Shown: piece after piece, positions 1-9,687 of the stretch
How positions within the stretch are numbered: position 1 is the stretch's first letter
Layout: the number at the start of each line of letters is the position of its first letter
Assembly: GCA_017550165.1 (NCBI GenBank)
Contig: JAFZQH010000022.1
Location: 186,001-250,000 of the forward strand
Direction: 5' to 3'
Length of the DNA stretch: 64,000 nucleotides
DNA from: Lachnospiraceae bacterium
Lineage (GTDB): Bacteria > Bacillota > Clostridia > Lachnospirales > Lachnospiraceae
Program-made: the position numbers and the translations under genes
The notes under the pieces: generated by a model
What the model saw: only the letters and a program-made list of their open reading frames with translations
Told to the model about the DNA's origin: nothing
Databases searched by the model: none

Positions 1-854
1 TTATCCAGACCAAAGGGCGTGGTATTAACCCCTTCCTTATCCTCAATGTCTTCAGCCGTCGGTCCCACAAGAAGGTTGCCATGAGCTGTTGGACTTACCA
101 GCACTCCTTTACCCATCTCGTCAGGCAGCTGGAACACGGTATGTCTCACGTATCCACCACAGGTCCTGTCTAAAAGCATATATTCACCCTTTCTGGGAGT
201 GATATTTATAATACTGTCGCAGACCATATTGTGAAACTTATCGGCGTAGACTCCTGCTGCATTGACCACCGCTTTGGTCTCGTACTTTTCTTTATCTGTT
301 GTAACCTGCCACTTGCCATCAACAAATGCTATATCCCTGACCTCGGAATTGAACTCGAATTCAACGCCGTTGGTAAATGCATTCTCTGCCAGGGCGATAT
401 TTAGTCCGAAGGGACAAACCACACCGGCTGTTTCAGCAAATAAGGCGCATACCGCATTGTCGGCGATATTGGGCTCCAGTTGCAGCAGCCTGTCCCGTTC
501 AATGATCTTCAACCCGGGAACGCCGTTTTTTATGCCCCGATCGTATAATTCCTGCAGCCTCGGCCGGTCTTCTTCCTTAAGGCAGACCACCAGGGACCCG
601 ATGGGTGCAAAATCAAAATCCAGTTCTCTGCAGAGCTTGTGGATCATGGCATTGCCTTCCACATTCAGCTTGGCCATAAGGGTGCCCGGCTTGGCATCAT
701 ATCCGGCATGGACGATACCGCTGTTGGCTTTGGAGGTGCCGCAGCATACGTCCTCCTCCTTCTCTAAAACCAGCACTCTGGTCTTGTATCTGGCAAGCTC
801 TCTGGCCACAGCGCAGCCACTAACACCCGCACCAATTATAATTACGTCGTACAT
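1..854 (-). CDS. FAD-dependent oxidoreductase, GlpA/GlpO-like (partial, C-terminus off window)
   Basis: The protein starts with MYDVIIIGAGVSG, a GxGxxG dinucleotide-binding motif, and continues with family features: a KANSGIVHAGYD segment, a TPRKGEY segment and NLLVGPTA, all typical of the glycerol-3-phosphate dehydrogenase-like FAD oxidoreductases. About 284 codons are present and the frame runs open through the window edge, so the C-terminus (often a [2Fe-2S] BFD-type domain in this group) is not visible. The start at 854 is backed by GAGGTGA six bases upstream. It lies directly downstream of glpK on the same strand, so a role in oxidising glycerol-3-phosphate to dihydroxyacetone phosphate is likely. 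The exact electron acceptor cannot be read from the sequence. Confidence 0.85.
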   Translation of the reverse strand, partial: MYDVIIIGAGVSGCAVARELARYKTRVLVLEKEEDVCCGTSKANSGIVHAGYDAKPGTLMAKLNVEGNAMIHKLCRELDFDFAPIGSLVVCLKEEDRPRLQELYDRGIKNGVPGLKIIERDRLLQLEPNIADNAVCALFAETAGVVCPFGLNIALAENAFTNGVEFEFNSEVRDIAFVDGKWQVTTDKEKYETKAVVNAAGVYADKFHNMVCDSIINITPRKGEYMLLDRTCGGYVRHTVFQLPDEMGKGVLVSPTAHGNLLVGPTAEDIEDKEGVNTTPFGLD

Positions 855-890
855 ATAAAGTCACCTCAAAAAATCTTTCACATTCTTAAC

Positions 891-1078
891 AGTGGCGAAG
901 AATAATGAATTCAATGCAACGCCTTTTTGAACGTCGGCACTTTATGTCGTAGGAGGAATCTGCTTCCGCTAGGTAAAGATTGCTACGCGCAGATTCCGAC
1001 TGTTTACGACATATTAGTGTCCGCTACGTTCAAAACGGAGCGAGAGTGTCGTTGCATTGGATTGCATTATTCGAGCCA

Positions 1079-1080
<2 letters not shown>
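891..1080. repeat. Long imperfect inverted repeat, copy A of a dispersed intergenic hairpin
   Basis: The outer arms match as an inverted repeat (AGTGGC at 891 against GCCACT ending at 1080; TCAATGCAACG against CGTTGCATTGG). A nested inner hairpin pairs GGAATCTGC (about 954-962) with GCAGATTCC (about 990-998). It shares the blocks CCTTTTTGAACGTCGGCACT and AAAACGGAGCGAGAG with 3415-3560. The element begins right at the glpK stop codon, so it may end or stabilise that transcript. No transposase is nearby. Confidence 0.85.
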
Positions 1081-2587
<1,507 letters not shown>

Positions 2588-2649
2588 TCAACATATAATA
2601 AGCAAATTATAGGTTACCATATCACGTTTTGCAACATGATCCTCTTAAG

Positions 2650-3306
2650 TCATGTTCTTATTTTACGCATTCGTTTGAATCTCTTTCTCTTGCGCTTTTT
2701 TTGCCCCGTTGCCTGCCGATACTCATTGATCGTTTCGGCAATGGTGGTGTAATCCCGTTCAAACAGTTCATTATAAAATTGAGGCCAGAGCACATCAGGC
2801 TCTACTCTCTCAAGAAGAACGTCCTGTACATAGGATTTACTCTTCCCCGGATATCTTGGCAGATCATTCTTCGCCTGTATATTAGCCAGTTCCGGTCTCC
2901 AAAGAAGAGAGAGTTTCAACTTGTCCGACAGATTCGAGTTTGCTCCCGCCTCCCTCATTACATAAAAATCCACCTTGCCGGTCTCGTCCATCTCAACGGT
3001 GATTATCCCCCAATGCTCCGGAACGTGTTCTCCCACATGTGCCGCATGAGAAGTGCCCACTACCACGATATTCCTGTCAAAGTACATATCATAATACTCA
3101 ACCTGCTTCTCCAAACGGGCATAGGTGTCCGCATCGCTCTTGATCTCGATCCCGTAAAGGGCGATAGGCGTGACCATGATAACATCAGCCACAGCCCTTC
3201 CGACCCTCTTCTCCTCTAAGATCCTTACTTTATCGAACCGCTCCTCCAAAAACTCAAACAACGGCTCCCGTATATCTTTATCCAGTAAACAATCCTTCCC
3301 AGCCAT
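2650..3306 (-). CDS. sce7726 family protein (PD-(D/E)XK-like)
   Basis: This 218-aa protein resembles the sce7726 family by its core: LLDKDIREPLFEFL, then VGRAVADVIMV, GIEIKSDADTYARL and a WRPEL segment, ending in a basic tail rich in K and R. The D...EIK arrangement fits a PD-(D/E)XK nuclease-like fold, though activity is not shown. The frame is open 102 bases further upstream, but the start at MAGKDCLLDKD (3306) keeps the conserved N-terminus, has a weak GGGGTG upstream and avoids an implausible hydrophobic extension. It stands alone between glpK and hairpin repeat B. Members of this family often sit in variable regions; the function is unknown. Confidence 0.8.
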   Translation of the reverse strand: MAGKDCLLDKDIREPLFEFLEERFDKVRILEEKRVGRAVADVIMVTPIALYGIEIKSDADTYARLEKQVEYYDMYFDRNIVVVGTSHAAHVGEHVPEHWGIITVEMDETGKVDFYVMREAGANSNLSDKLKLSLLWRPELANIQAKNDLPRYPGKSKSYVQDVLLERVEPDVLWPQFYNELFERDYTTIAETINEYRQATGQKKRKRKRFKRMRKIRT

Positions 3307-3414
3307 GCCACCAACACCCCAGATAAATCCCTTCAGCCCTGCCACACATGAAAACGAAAGTATGAAAACTCTATTAAAGATAATAATACATTTTAATATA
3401 ATATACAAAGTAAA

Positions 3415-3560
3415 ACAGCGGCTCAGGATAATAAATCCAAAAGAAAGGCCTTTTTGAACGTCGGCACTTAATGAGCTCGAAGAGCGAATTTAGTGTCCGC
3501 TACGCTTCAAAACGGAGCGAGAGCGTCCTTTCGTTGGATTGTATTATTCTGAGCCGCTGA
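3415..3560. repeat. Long imperfect inverted repeat, copy B of the dispersed intergenic hairpin
   Basis: The outer arms CAGCGGCTCAG and CTGAGCCGCTG pair, then AATCCAA with TTGGATT and GAAAGG with CCTTTC. The tip is GCTC-GAA-GAGC. It shares CCTTTTTGAACGTCGGCACT and AAAACGGAGCGAGAG with copy A at 891-1080. It starts four bases after the stop of the ECF S-component gene, as copy A does with glpK, which suggests the element favours, or serves as, transcript 3' ends. Confidence 0.85.
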
Positions 3561-3563
3561 AGA

Positions 3564-4499
3564 CTATCTGTAAAACCCGTACTTAATCTTAATCCTCTCA
3601 AACTTTCGAATCATCTTCTCCCCGAAAAAGAAAATAAACACCGATGCCTTCACCGCATGTATCGCATCAAAAGGCACCCCCGAAATATACAGCGCCTTCA
3701 TCATATCCCAGTTAAGCTCATACCCGCCGGGATACATAGACCCTGTAACCAGTGCGCACACATTGATGATCCCGCCATACAGAATGAAGACCGAAAAGAA
3801 AGTATAAGCCGTCAACGTGATATCATCCACAGGCAGTCGTTTGTGCTGGAGCAGGACCCCGATAAGTAACCCCACCGCTCCGAAGATATAGAGCCTCCAC
3901 CCGAAGAAGGTCTCCTCGCCGTTGGGAAACAAAAGAAAAGATATATATGCCACCACTACAGAGGCGCACACACATAAGACCGGTCCCATAATGACTTTGA
4001 AATTGCGCTCAGCCACCTTCTCCGCATCAATCTTGTTAAACACCAGTCCCGCAAGAAAGCCCAAAAGCCCCCAACAGAACATCTGCCAAGGTGTCCAGGG
4101 ACCCTGGCCCTGAAAGAAGTTCACCACGAATCGTCCCAACGCGCCCACTAAGAATCCCGCCTCAGGTCCGAAGGATATCCCGGAAATGATGACCATGGCC
4201 GTTCCCATCTGGAAGGGCATTACACTGGCTGATATCAGGCTTCCGAAAGCAGCCAGGGCAGATAAAACTGCGATCATGACTATCTCCCTTGCCTTGGGCT
4301 TCCTTCTTTCGTACACAAGAAAGAAAGGCACCATTACATAAAAGAGGATAAGGGTGCTGACTATCATGTATCCTCTTTGGCCTGCCACTACACCTATGGC
4401 AATGGTGGCAGGGATAAGCAATATAACGATAAAGGCAATAATGAGAGTACGTTTCTTACCCGCCTTCTCATATGCTTCTAAGTCGAAAGACCGGCGCAT
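3564..4499 (-). CDS. ECF transporter S component, probably for cobalamin
   Basis: This 311-aa integral membrane protein is the substrate-binding S subunit of an energy-coupling factor importer. It has several hydrophobic helices, an Ala/Gly-rich helix (AVLSALAAFGSLISASV) of the type S components use to contact EcfT, and a GPWTPWQMFCWGLLGF segment common in vitamin S components. The ATG at 4499 is chosen because AGGAGGT lies nine bases upstream; the open frame to 4541 has no such site. It overlaps the end of the ATPase gene by 22 bases, implying translational coupling. The upstream cobalamin riboswitch and DUF4430 gene suggest a corrinoid substrate, as for CbrT, but specificity is inferred. 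Confidence 0.85.
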   Translation of the reverse strand: MRRSFDLEAYEKAGKKRTLIIAFIVILLIPATIAIGVVAGQRGYMIVSTLILFYVMVPFFLVYERRKPKAREIVMIAVLSALAAFGSLISASVMPFQMGTAMVIISGISFGPEAGFLVGALGRFVVNFFQGQGPWTPWQMFCWGLLGFLAGLVFNKIDAEKVAERNFKVIMGPVLCVCASVVVAYISFLLFPNGEETFFGWRLYIFGAVGLLIGVLLQHKRLPVDDITLTAYTFFSVFILYGGIINVCALVTGSMYPGGYELNWDMMKALYISGVPFDAIHAVKASVFIFFFGEKMIRKFERIKIKYGFYR

Positions 4500-6235
4500 A
4501 AGTCCACTACCTCCTCGCAGGTAACCGCCTGGGGAAACCATTTTCTCACCACACGGTTGGCAGCCGTGGTATAGAAGTTGTTACCGGCAAAGAACCTCTT
4601 GGATGTAGAGGTGGATATTGCCGTGCCGTCGAAAAACAGGGCACACCTATCGGCGTACTCCGCACAGAATTCTATATCATGGGACACCATAAGTATTGTA
4701 GTCCCATTTTCTTTAAGCTTCTTAAAAATGTCTGCTAAAGTCCTCTTAAAGAAGGGATCCAGCCCCTTGGTAGGCTCATCAAGAAGAAGTATGGTAGGCT
4801 CCAAAAGAAGGATCTTGCCCAAAGCCAGCCTCTGCTGCTCCCCGCCGGAGAGGTCATAGGGATTGGACTTTCGAAGATGTGATAACTGAAGAAGCTCCAG
4901 CATCTCATTTACCTTCTCGGTCTGAACCTCATCCTTTACTTTGGACCCTGCAAAGGCCTCGAAAAGCTCATCCTCGCAGTTTATCTCCGTAAACACCGCC
5001 TGCGGGTTCTGGGGCAGCATGCCCAGCCTGTGGTCAAAGAGTTCTTTAACGGAGGCCTTTCTTATATCTTTGCCGTCCACCTTGATCCGGCCCTTGTAAG
5101 GCTTTATATTACCGCAGATGGCTTTAAGAGTTGTGCTTTTTCCCGCACCGTTGCCCCCCATAAGGGCGAACCACTCGCCACGTCTTATATATAGATTCTC
5201 TCCCCGGAGAACGTCCATTCCTTCTCTGGAATAGCGGAACCACACATCTTCCATCTCGATCACCAGGTCACCCCTGGTGTTCTCAACAGCTTCGCTCTTT
5301 AACCGGATATCCTGCTTCATACGGCCAATCCCACCGCCTTCGATGGAATCCGTCTCCTCATCCGAAGCCTGCTTTGAACCCATATATTCTTCCATCATAA
5401 GCCGGCCCTCCCTTATGGTAAGGGGGCAGGCGTTCTTATCGGCAAATGCATCTCTATCCTGCTTCAGCAGTTCGCTGTATATCCTCATGATCGAGGGAAG
5501 CCCGTAATACATATCGTGGGGATTATCCTTATTTGCAAGAAATGCGGCAACCTTTTCGGTCTCGTCATACATTACCACTTTAGCGGAATCCATAAGGATG
5601 ACCTTATCAGCCAGGGGAAATGCTTCCTCCAGCCTGTGCTCGGATATAATGATAAGGGTCCCCAGCTCCAGGTTGACCCTTTTTACAGCCCGCAGAAACT
5701 CCGACGCAGCCAGGGGATCCAGCTGTGCCGTAGGCTCATCAAGTATAAGTACTTCAGGCTGCATGACCATGACAGAGGCCAGGTTAAGAAGCTGCTTCTG
5801 GCCGCCGGAAAGTTCGCTGATATCTTTTCGAAACCAGTTCTGGATACCGAAGAAGCTGGCCATCTCTGCCACTCTCTGGCGGATCACTTCATTTGCGAAG
5901 CCCAGGCTTTCTAACCCGAAAGCCAGCTCATGCCACACCTTGTCCGTGACTATCTGGTTATCGGGATTCTGCTGAACGAAACCAATCCTTGAAGCACAGG
6001 TCCTCTTGTCTAGCTCGGATACATCCGTTCCCTTGTATGTCACTTCCCCTTCGAATCTTCCGTAGGGGATGAGGTTTTTCTTCATCTGGCGAAGGAAAGT
6101 GCTTTTTCCGCAGCCGGATTTACCGCAGAGAACAATGAAATCCGAGTCTCCCATGGAGAGAGTTATGTTATCAAGCGCTTTTCTTTCGCATCCGGGATAA
6201 GTAAAGCTTACGCCTTTAAACGCAATTGTCTCCAA
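4478..6235 (-). CDS. ECF transporter energising ATPase, two ABC domains fused
   Basis: This 585-aa protein carries two complete ABC ATPase domains, equivalent to EcfA1 and EcfA2 in one chain, and powers the ECF importer from the cytoplasmic face. Domain 1 has Walker A GKSGCGKST (38-46), signature LSGGQ (142-146) and Walker B VLILDEPT. Domain 2 has GGNGAGKST, LSGGE and ILLLDEPT. A linker of about 70 residues joins them. The start is TTG at 6235, set by GGAGGT about nine bases upstream. The gene overlaps the T component upstream by 28 bases and the S component downstream by 22, so all three are probably made in fixed ratio. Confidence 0.95.
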   Translation of the reverse strand: METIAFKGVSFTYPGCERKALDNITLSMGDSDFIVLCGKSGCGKSTFLRQMKKNLIPYGRFEGEVTYKGTDVSELDKRTCASRIGFVQQNPDNQIVTDKVWHELAFGLESLGFANEVIRQRVAEMASFFGIQNWFRKDISELSGGQKQLLNLASVMVMQPEVLILDEPTAQLDPLAASEFLRAVKRVNLELGTLIIISEHRLEEAFPLADKVILMDSAKVVMYDETEKVAAFLANKDNPHDMYYGLPSIMRIYSELLKQDRDAFADKNACPLTIREGRLMMEEYMGSKQASDEETDSIEGGGIGRMKQDIRLKSEAVENTRGDLVIEMEDVWFRYSREGMDVLRGENLYIRRGEWFALMGGNGAGKSTTLKAICGNIKPYKGRIKVDGKDIRKASVKELFDHRLGMLPQNPQAVFTEINCEDELFEAFAGSKVKDEVQTEKVNEMLELLQLSHLRKSNPYDLSGGEQQRLALGKILLLEPTILLLDEPTKGLDPFFKRTLADIFKKLKENGTTILMVSHDIEFCAEYADRCALFFDGTAISTSTSKRFFAGNNFYTTAANRVVRKWFPQAVTCEEVVDLCAGLST

Positions 6236-7110
6236 CGCACTTCACCTCCGATGTCTGTAATAATGGGCAGGATAAGCAGGATATAATATAAACCGTATAC
6301 GATGTATGAATAGATATCCTGCAGGGGGTATCTTATGTAAGGGTAATAATAGATGGTCGTTCGATCCGCAATATTGCCCGCTATTATAAGTCCTCCCAGA
6401 AGAACTATAAGGATCATCATTTTCAAGTCCCTCATGGAAAAATGAAAGAGGTGGAAGCTTGTCCGGCCTTGTATTCCATAGCCTCTGGCCTCCATTGAAT
6501 CCGAGGTCTCTATGGAAGACTCCAGGGACCAGGCGATAAGAATGGACACCTCCTTGACGGACTGGTGGACCCTATCTACAAAGGACCCCTCCTTAAGATC
6601 GCGTCCCATGCATCTCTGCCCTTCCGTTATCTCCTTGAAACGCTTTCTTATAAGAGGGATGTACCTGAATATCATTGAAATTGTAAGAGCTATTGTGGGA
6701 AGTATCCGCCCGAAGAGGTAAATAAACTTATCCGACGTCATGATCACCTGATAGCACAAAAGCCACATCAGCACTCCTGAGAGCATAAGTCCCATCATTA
6801 TGCCGTAAATAAGTGCTTCAATCGTAACGGCATTCTCGTACATGTAGAATAGTTCCGTTACGCCATCGTGCATAAAGAGCATATTCAGGAGAGCGCTTAT
6901 AAGGACAATAGGTATGATAAACATTATATTGAACTTGATGGCGCTCTTGCCCGATAAAATGATGGTATAAGCAAATGCGCTTATAAATGAACCCGCCAGA
7001 AACCAGGGATTCATAGTGGACATGCTTATAGCCACAACTATGACGAAATAAGTAAAATTAACGCTTGGGTGGAAGCTTCCGAAAGTGGATAGTTCTTTAA
7101 GTCCTATCAT
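6208..7110 (-). CDS. ECF transporter T component (EcfT-like)
   Basis: This 300-aa membrane protein is the transmembrane coupling subunit of the ECF importer. It has an N-terminal hydrophobic half, then a cytoplasmic stretch with the family's coupling features, including an SLESSIETSDSMEARGYG segment that matches the EcfT ARG-type motif (MEARGYG) which docks on the ATPases. A good GGGAGAG site precedes the ATG. It lies 17 bases after the DUF4430 gene and overlaps the ATPase gene, inside the riboswitch-controlled operon. Confidence 0.93.
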   Translation of the reverse strand: MIGLKELSTFGSFHPSVNFTYFVIVVAISMSTMNPWFLAGSFISAFAYTIILSGKSAIKFNIMFIIPIVLISALLNMLFMHDGVTELFYMYENAVTIEALIYGIMMGLMLSGVLMWLLCYQVIMTSDKFIYLFGRILPTIALTISMIFRYIPLIRKRFKEITEGQRCMGRDLKEGSFVDRVHQSVKEVSILIAWSLESSIETSDSMEARGYGIQGRTSFHLFHFSMRDLKMMILIVLLGGLIIAGNIADRTTIYYYPYIRYPLQDIYSYIVYGLYYILLILPIITDIGGEVRWRQLRLKA

Positions 7111-7127
7111 TTCTTCTCTCCCGCATC

Positions 7128-8210
7128 CTATACGTCATCTACACCGTTAACCGTATAACCCCATTCAATCTTGTCTCCGTTCTTAAGGGTATAACTTGAG
7201 CATCCGTAATTAGGTGCCACATTGTTAACCTTGTAGATCCAGCCGCTCATTGCGCCGGCTTCTTTTTCCATAAGATAATTAATACCTTCTATATAGTAAC
7301 TGCCGTATACCGGTGTATATTTTGAAGAAAGATTAATGGCCTTCTTCTGGCATACTGCTTTTAATACATCAAATACCGTGCTGCCTTCCTTGACCCTGCA
7401 CTTGGATGTTTTAAGGATGATGCCGTTCTTGGGAACATATTCTTTTTTTGATGCCACCAGGCCTGAGTATCCCACCAGGTTCTTGCACTGGATCAGGATA
7501 GTACACTCTACGGTGCCGGAGCTTCCCTCATCAATGAGATATTTATCATCATCATTGGTTTCATTACTGTTCCCGCCGCTTGTTCTGCCTGAATTACCGG
7601 TTCCCGGTTGTAATGTCCCCGTTGATCTTCCGGATCTGTCTGCCCAGGGAGTATTATCCTCTACCTGAGTCTGCTGAGTTGCCTGTGTCGAAGGCTGAAC
7701 CTGGGATTCGGGCTGGGCTGCCTGGGATGAAGCCGGCTGTTCTGCCTGGGATGACAAAGCCTCTGATGAAGCAGGCGTTTCTACTGAAGATGGAGGAGCC
7801 GCCGAAGACTCTCCACGTGGCGCTGCCGAACTTCCTGCCGACAGGGCCGTAGCATCCTTCTTGGCTGTCAATCCCTGACTTGCCGTATAATCATTAAAAT
7901 CATCAAGAGCTGCTGTCAGATTTTGAAAGGCAGACTTCTTGTCATTATTATTTGCCTTCTTGTCCTCCAGTACTGATTTGGCATCCCCCAGGGCGCTCAT
8001 CAGTGCCTTAACCTCTTTGGAAGACATGTTCTCCTGACTGAGAGGCGTTGAACTGATAGCCCCTTCAGCTTCGGTTATCATGCTCTCAAGTTTCTTTCCG
8101 TAATCATCTGCCGGCCTGATCTTAAGCCCTATAAGGACACTTATACCTGCAGCGATCACAATAAATGCAATTATACCAATCCTGAGGATCCTTTTTTGTG
8201 ATCTGTTCAT
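7128..8210 (-). CDS. Membrane-anchored DUF4430 (transcobalamin-like C-terminal domain) protein
   Basis: This 360-aa exported protein has an N-terminal signal anchor (about residues 8-28), a helical region with a FIVAR-like feel (about 35-115), a long Ser/Ala/Gln-rich linker (about 120-225) and a C-terminal DUF4430 domain (about 265-355) with GSTVFDVLKAVC, YIEGINYLMEKEAGAMSGW and LKNGDKIEWGYT. DUF4430 is related to the C-terminal beta domain of vertebrate transcobalamin/intrinsic factor, which closes over B12. Placed first after the regulator in a cobalamin-riboswitch operon, it is a good candidate for a surface corrinoid-capture protein feeding the ECF complex. That role is inferred. Confidence 0.85.
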   Translation of the reverse strand: MNRSQKRILRIGIIAFIVIAAGISVLIGLKIRPADDYGKKLESMITEAEGAISSTPLSQENMSSKEVKALMSALGDAKSVLEDKKANNNDKKSAFQNLTAALDDFNDYTASQGLTAKKDATALSAGSSAAPRGESSAAPPSSVETPASSEALSSQAEQPASSQAAQPESQVQPSTQATQQTQVEDNTPWADRSGRSTGTLQPGTGNSGRTSGGNSNETNDDDKYLIDEGSSGTVECTILIQCKNLVGYSGLVASKKEYVPKNGIILKTSKCRVKEGSTVFDVLKAVCQKKAINLSSKYTPVYGSYYIEGINYLMEKEAGAMSGWIYKVNNVAPNYGCSSYTLKNGDKIEWGYTVNGVDDV

Positions 8211-8253
8211 TTGTTTATTCTCCTGATAGTATTAGAATCCCGATAGTCGTATC

Positions 8254-8538
8254 CTAGCCGGACATTCTCATTCGACCCTTCTCATGGATCTTGACCATGT
8301 TGGATGCATTGTCGTAACGCTGGACTATCTCCTTGGCTTCCTTGTAAAAGAAGTCACCTTCCCTGGTGGGATATATTCGATTTTTCTTACGCAGGAAAAG
8401 CTTGGTCTCCAGTTCGTTCTCGACCTGTTTGATCTGCTGACTGACCGCAACCTGGGTCACAAAGAATTCTTTACCTGTCTCGGTAAAGCTGCCTGTCTCA
8501 TAGGCTTTGATAAAATACCTTAAATTAGTGAAATTCAT
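8254..8538 (-). CDS. LysR-type protein consisting of the HTH domain only
   Basis: The 94-aa product is a LysR winged HTH (LRYFIKAYETGSFTETGKEF, then VTQVAVSQQIKQVENELETKLFLR) plus the start of the linker helix. It ends at MRMSG, with no effector-binding domain; full LysR proteins have about 300 residues. GGGGAG precedes the ATG. It is the first gene after the cobalamin riboswitch and before the DUF4430 gene, so it is expressed with the importer. It may be a truncated remnant, or a functional minimal regulator or dimerisation partner. The downstream 40 bases show no obvious remnant of the missing domain. Confidence 0.85.
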   Translation of the reverse strand: MNFTNLRYFIKAYETGSFTETGKEFFVTQVAVSQQIKQVENELETKLFLRKKNRIYPTREGDFFYKEAKEIVQRYDNASNMVKIHEKGRMRMSG

Positions 8539-8569
8539 ACAAACATCTCCCCTATCCGTTGTTATTTGT

Positions 8570-8735
8570 ATCCTCCACTCACCACGTATCCTGACTTAAG
8601 ATCAACCTACTGGGGCGCCTTCCCGTTAAGTGGCATATGCCCTTTCGTCCCTATCACAGTAGAGATAAGCTGTGCCGGATCCTCCCCGGCTTCCGTAAAT
8701 GAGTGTGGCAATGTATTAAACTCACCTATACAAGA
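8570..8735 (-). promoter_or_regulatory. Cobalamin (B12) riboswitch
   Basis: Read on the minus strand, the leader contains TATAGGTG at its start, the B12-box region GCCGGGGAGGATCCGGCACA, then CTACTGTGATAGGGACGAAA, GCCACT, GGGAAGGCGCCC, and finally AAGTCAGGATAC. These occur in the order and spacing of the cobalamin aptamer. It sits 32 bases ahead of the LysR-like gene and controls the ECF/DUF4430 operon. No T-rich terminator hairpin follows it, so control may be translational, acting on the GGGGAG site of the first gene. Confidence 0.95.
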
Positions 8736-8767
8736 TATCACGATTTTTAAGAATTATCAATAAAAGC

Positions 8768-8803
8768 ATAAGAAAAATCTTTGTATATGACGTACAAAGA
8801 TTT
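8768..8803 (-). terminator. Intrinsic terminator after the HAD hydrolase gene
   Basis: A perfect 11-bp stem (AAATCTTTGTA / TACAAAGATTT, 8775-8803) with a 7-base loop is followed on the minus strand by TTTTTCTT. It separates the HAD gene from the riboswitch operon. The stem is AT-rich, so its strength is uncertain. Confidence 0.65.
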
Positions 8804-8841
8804 ATACAGATATATGGTATCTGTTCACTTTATGGAGCATT

Positions 8842-9468
8842 TTAATACTTTATGCCTAATAATTCGGAAAAGGAATTGATTATGTAACTGCATTTTTCCT
8901 CCGGAACATCCCCGAAACCATATCTGCAGAAAATAAAGGGAACCCCGGCCCGGCTGCAGGCATTATAGTCCATAATGGTGTCGCCTACATACATGGCGTC
9001 TTCTATCCCGTTTCTTTCCATTATAAGACGGATATTGTCGGCCTTGTACTTGCCGGTATAAGGCGGGCAGGTGAAATCAGTGATATACTCTCTGATGCCG
9101 GAAATGTCCATAAGGGTCTCTATGTAGCCCGAATGGCAGTTACTTACTATAAAGAGATTATACTGCTTGTAAAGTTCTTTAAGGGTCTCCGTAACTCCGT
9201 CATAAAGGGCAGGTTTATACTTTAAAAGCCACGGGTTCTGGTTATCCATGCACTTTTCTGAGACATGATCTCTTTCTTCGTCAGAGCAATCGGGAAACAC
9301 AGCCTTGGCTATCTCGCTCATGGGCTTTCCGAAGTGCTTCTTTAACAGTTCCCCGTTAACCCTCAAGTCCCAGTCCGTATATTCCTCCAAAGCCGCATTC
9401 CATGCCTGCGCCACTACTTCCGTGGAATCCCACAGCGTCCCATCAACGTCGAAAATTAATGCTTTCAT
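8842..9468 (-). CDS. HAD superfamily hydrolase (phosphoglycolate phosphatase-like)
   Basis: This 208-aa protein has the four HAD motifs: DVDGTLWDS near the N-terminus (nucleophile D7), SNC as motif II, a lysine in the GKYKADN region, and VGDTIMDYNAC as motif IV. An alpha-helical cap lies between motifs I and II, as in subclass I phosphatases. GGAGG is placed seven bases before the ATG. It is a single-gene unit ended by a hairpin terminator, with a REP-like palindrome in its upstream region. The substrate cannot be told from sequence; small phosphoesters such as phosphoglycolate or sugar phosphates are usual. Confidence 0.9.
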   Translation of the reverse strand: MKALIFDVDGTLWDSTEVVAQAWNAALEEYTDWDLRVNGELLKKHFGKPMSEIAKAVFPDCSDEERDHVSEKCMDNQNPWLLKYKPALYDGVTETLKELYKQYNLFIVSNCHSGYIETLMDISGIREYITDFTCPPYTGKYKADNIRLIMERNGIEDAMYVGDTIMDYNACSRAGVPFIFCRYGFGDVPEEKCSYIINSFSELLGIKY

Positions 9469-9493
9469 CCATAATCCTCCAAAACTGGATTTT

Positions 9494-9598
9494 AAGACAG
9501 GGGACGGTTCTCTGTCTTATGGCTTGATTGCTTGCAATCGAGCCGCACGGAGAGACCGCTAGCGACTTGAATAATACAGAGAACCGTCCCCTGTCTTG
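9494..9598. repeat. REP-like palindromic element with GGGGACGGTTC core
   Basis: The 22-base arms at 9494-9515 and 9577-9598 are perfect inverted copies (AAGACAGGGGACGGTTCTCT...). Between them is a smaller hairpin, GGCTTGATTG-CTTG-CAATCGAGCC. It lies between the divergent HAD and ABC genes. The GACAGGGGACGG core also occurs at 16364-16400. Palindromes with this core are common in Firmicutes and are linked to Y1 (RAYT-type) transposases; none is encoded here. Confidence 0.8.
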
Positions 9599-9623
9599 CA
9601 GTATGATGTTACATTATGTCTTC

Positions 9624-9652
9624 TTGAATTTCAACTGGAAATGTGGTATATT
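9624..9652 (+). promoter_or_regulatory. Sigma-A-type promoter for the ABC-2 transporter operon
   Basis: TTGAAT (9624-9629), a 17-base spacer and TATATT (9647-9652) lie about 30 bases upstream of the ATPase start. Confidence 0.6.
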
Positions 9653-9687
9653 TTCTTTCATAGTCAGCGAAACTTCGGGTGTAAAAT

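Noticed and set aside
3306..3408. N-terminal hydrophobic extension of the sce7726 protein
   Set aside because: It has no ribosome binding site and is not part of the family; the start at 3306 is preferred.
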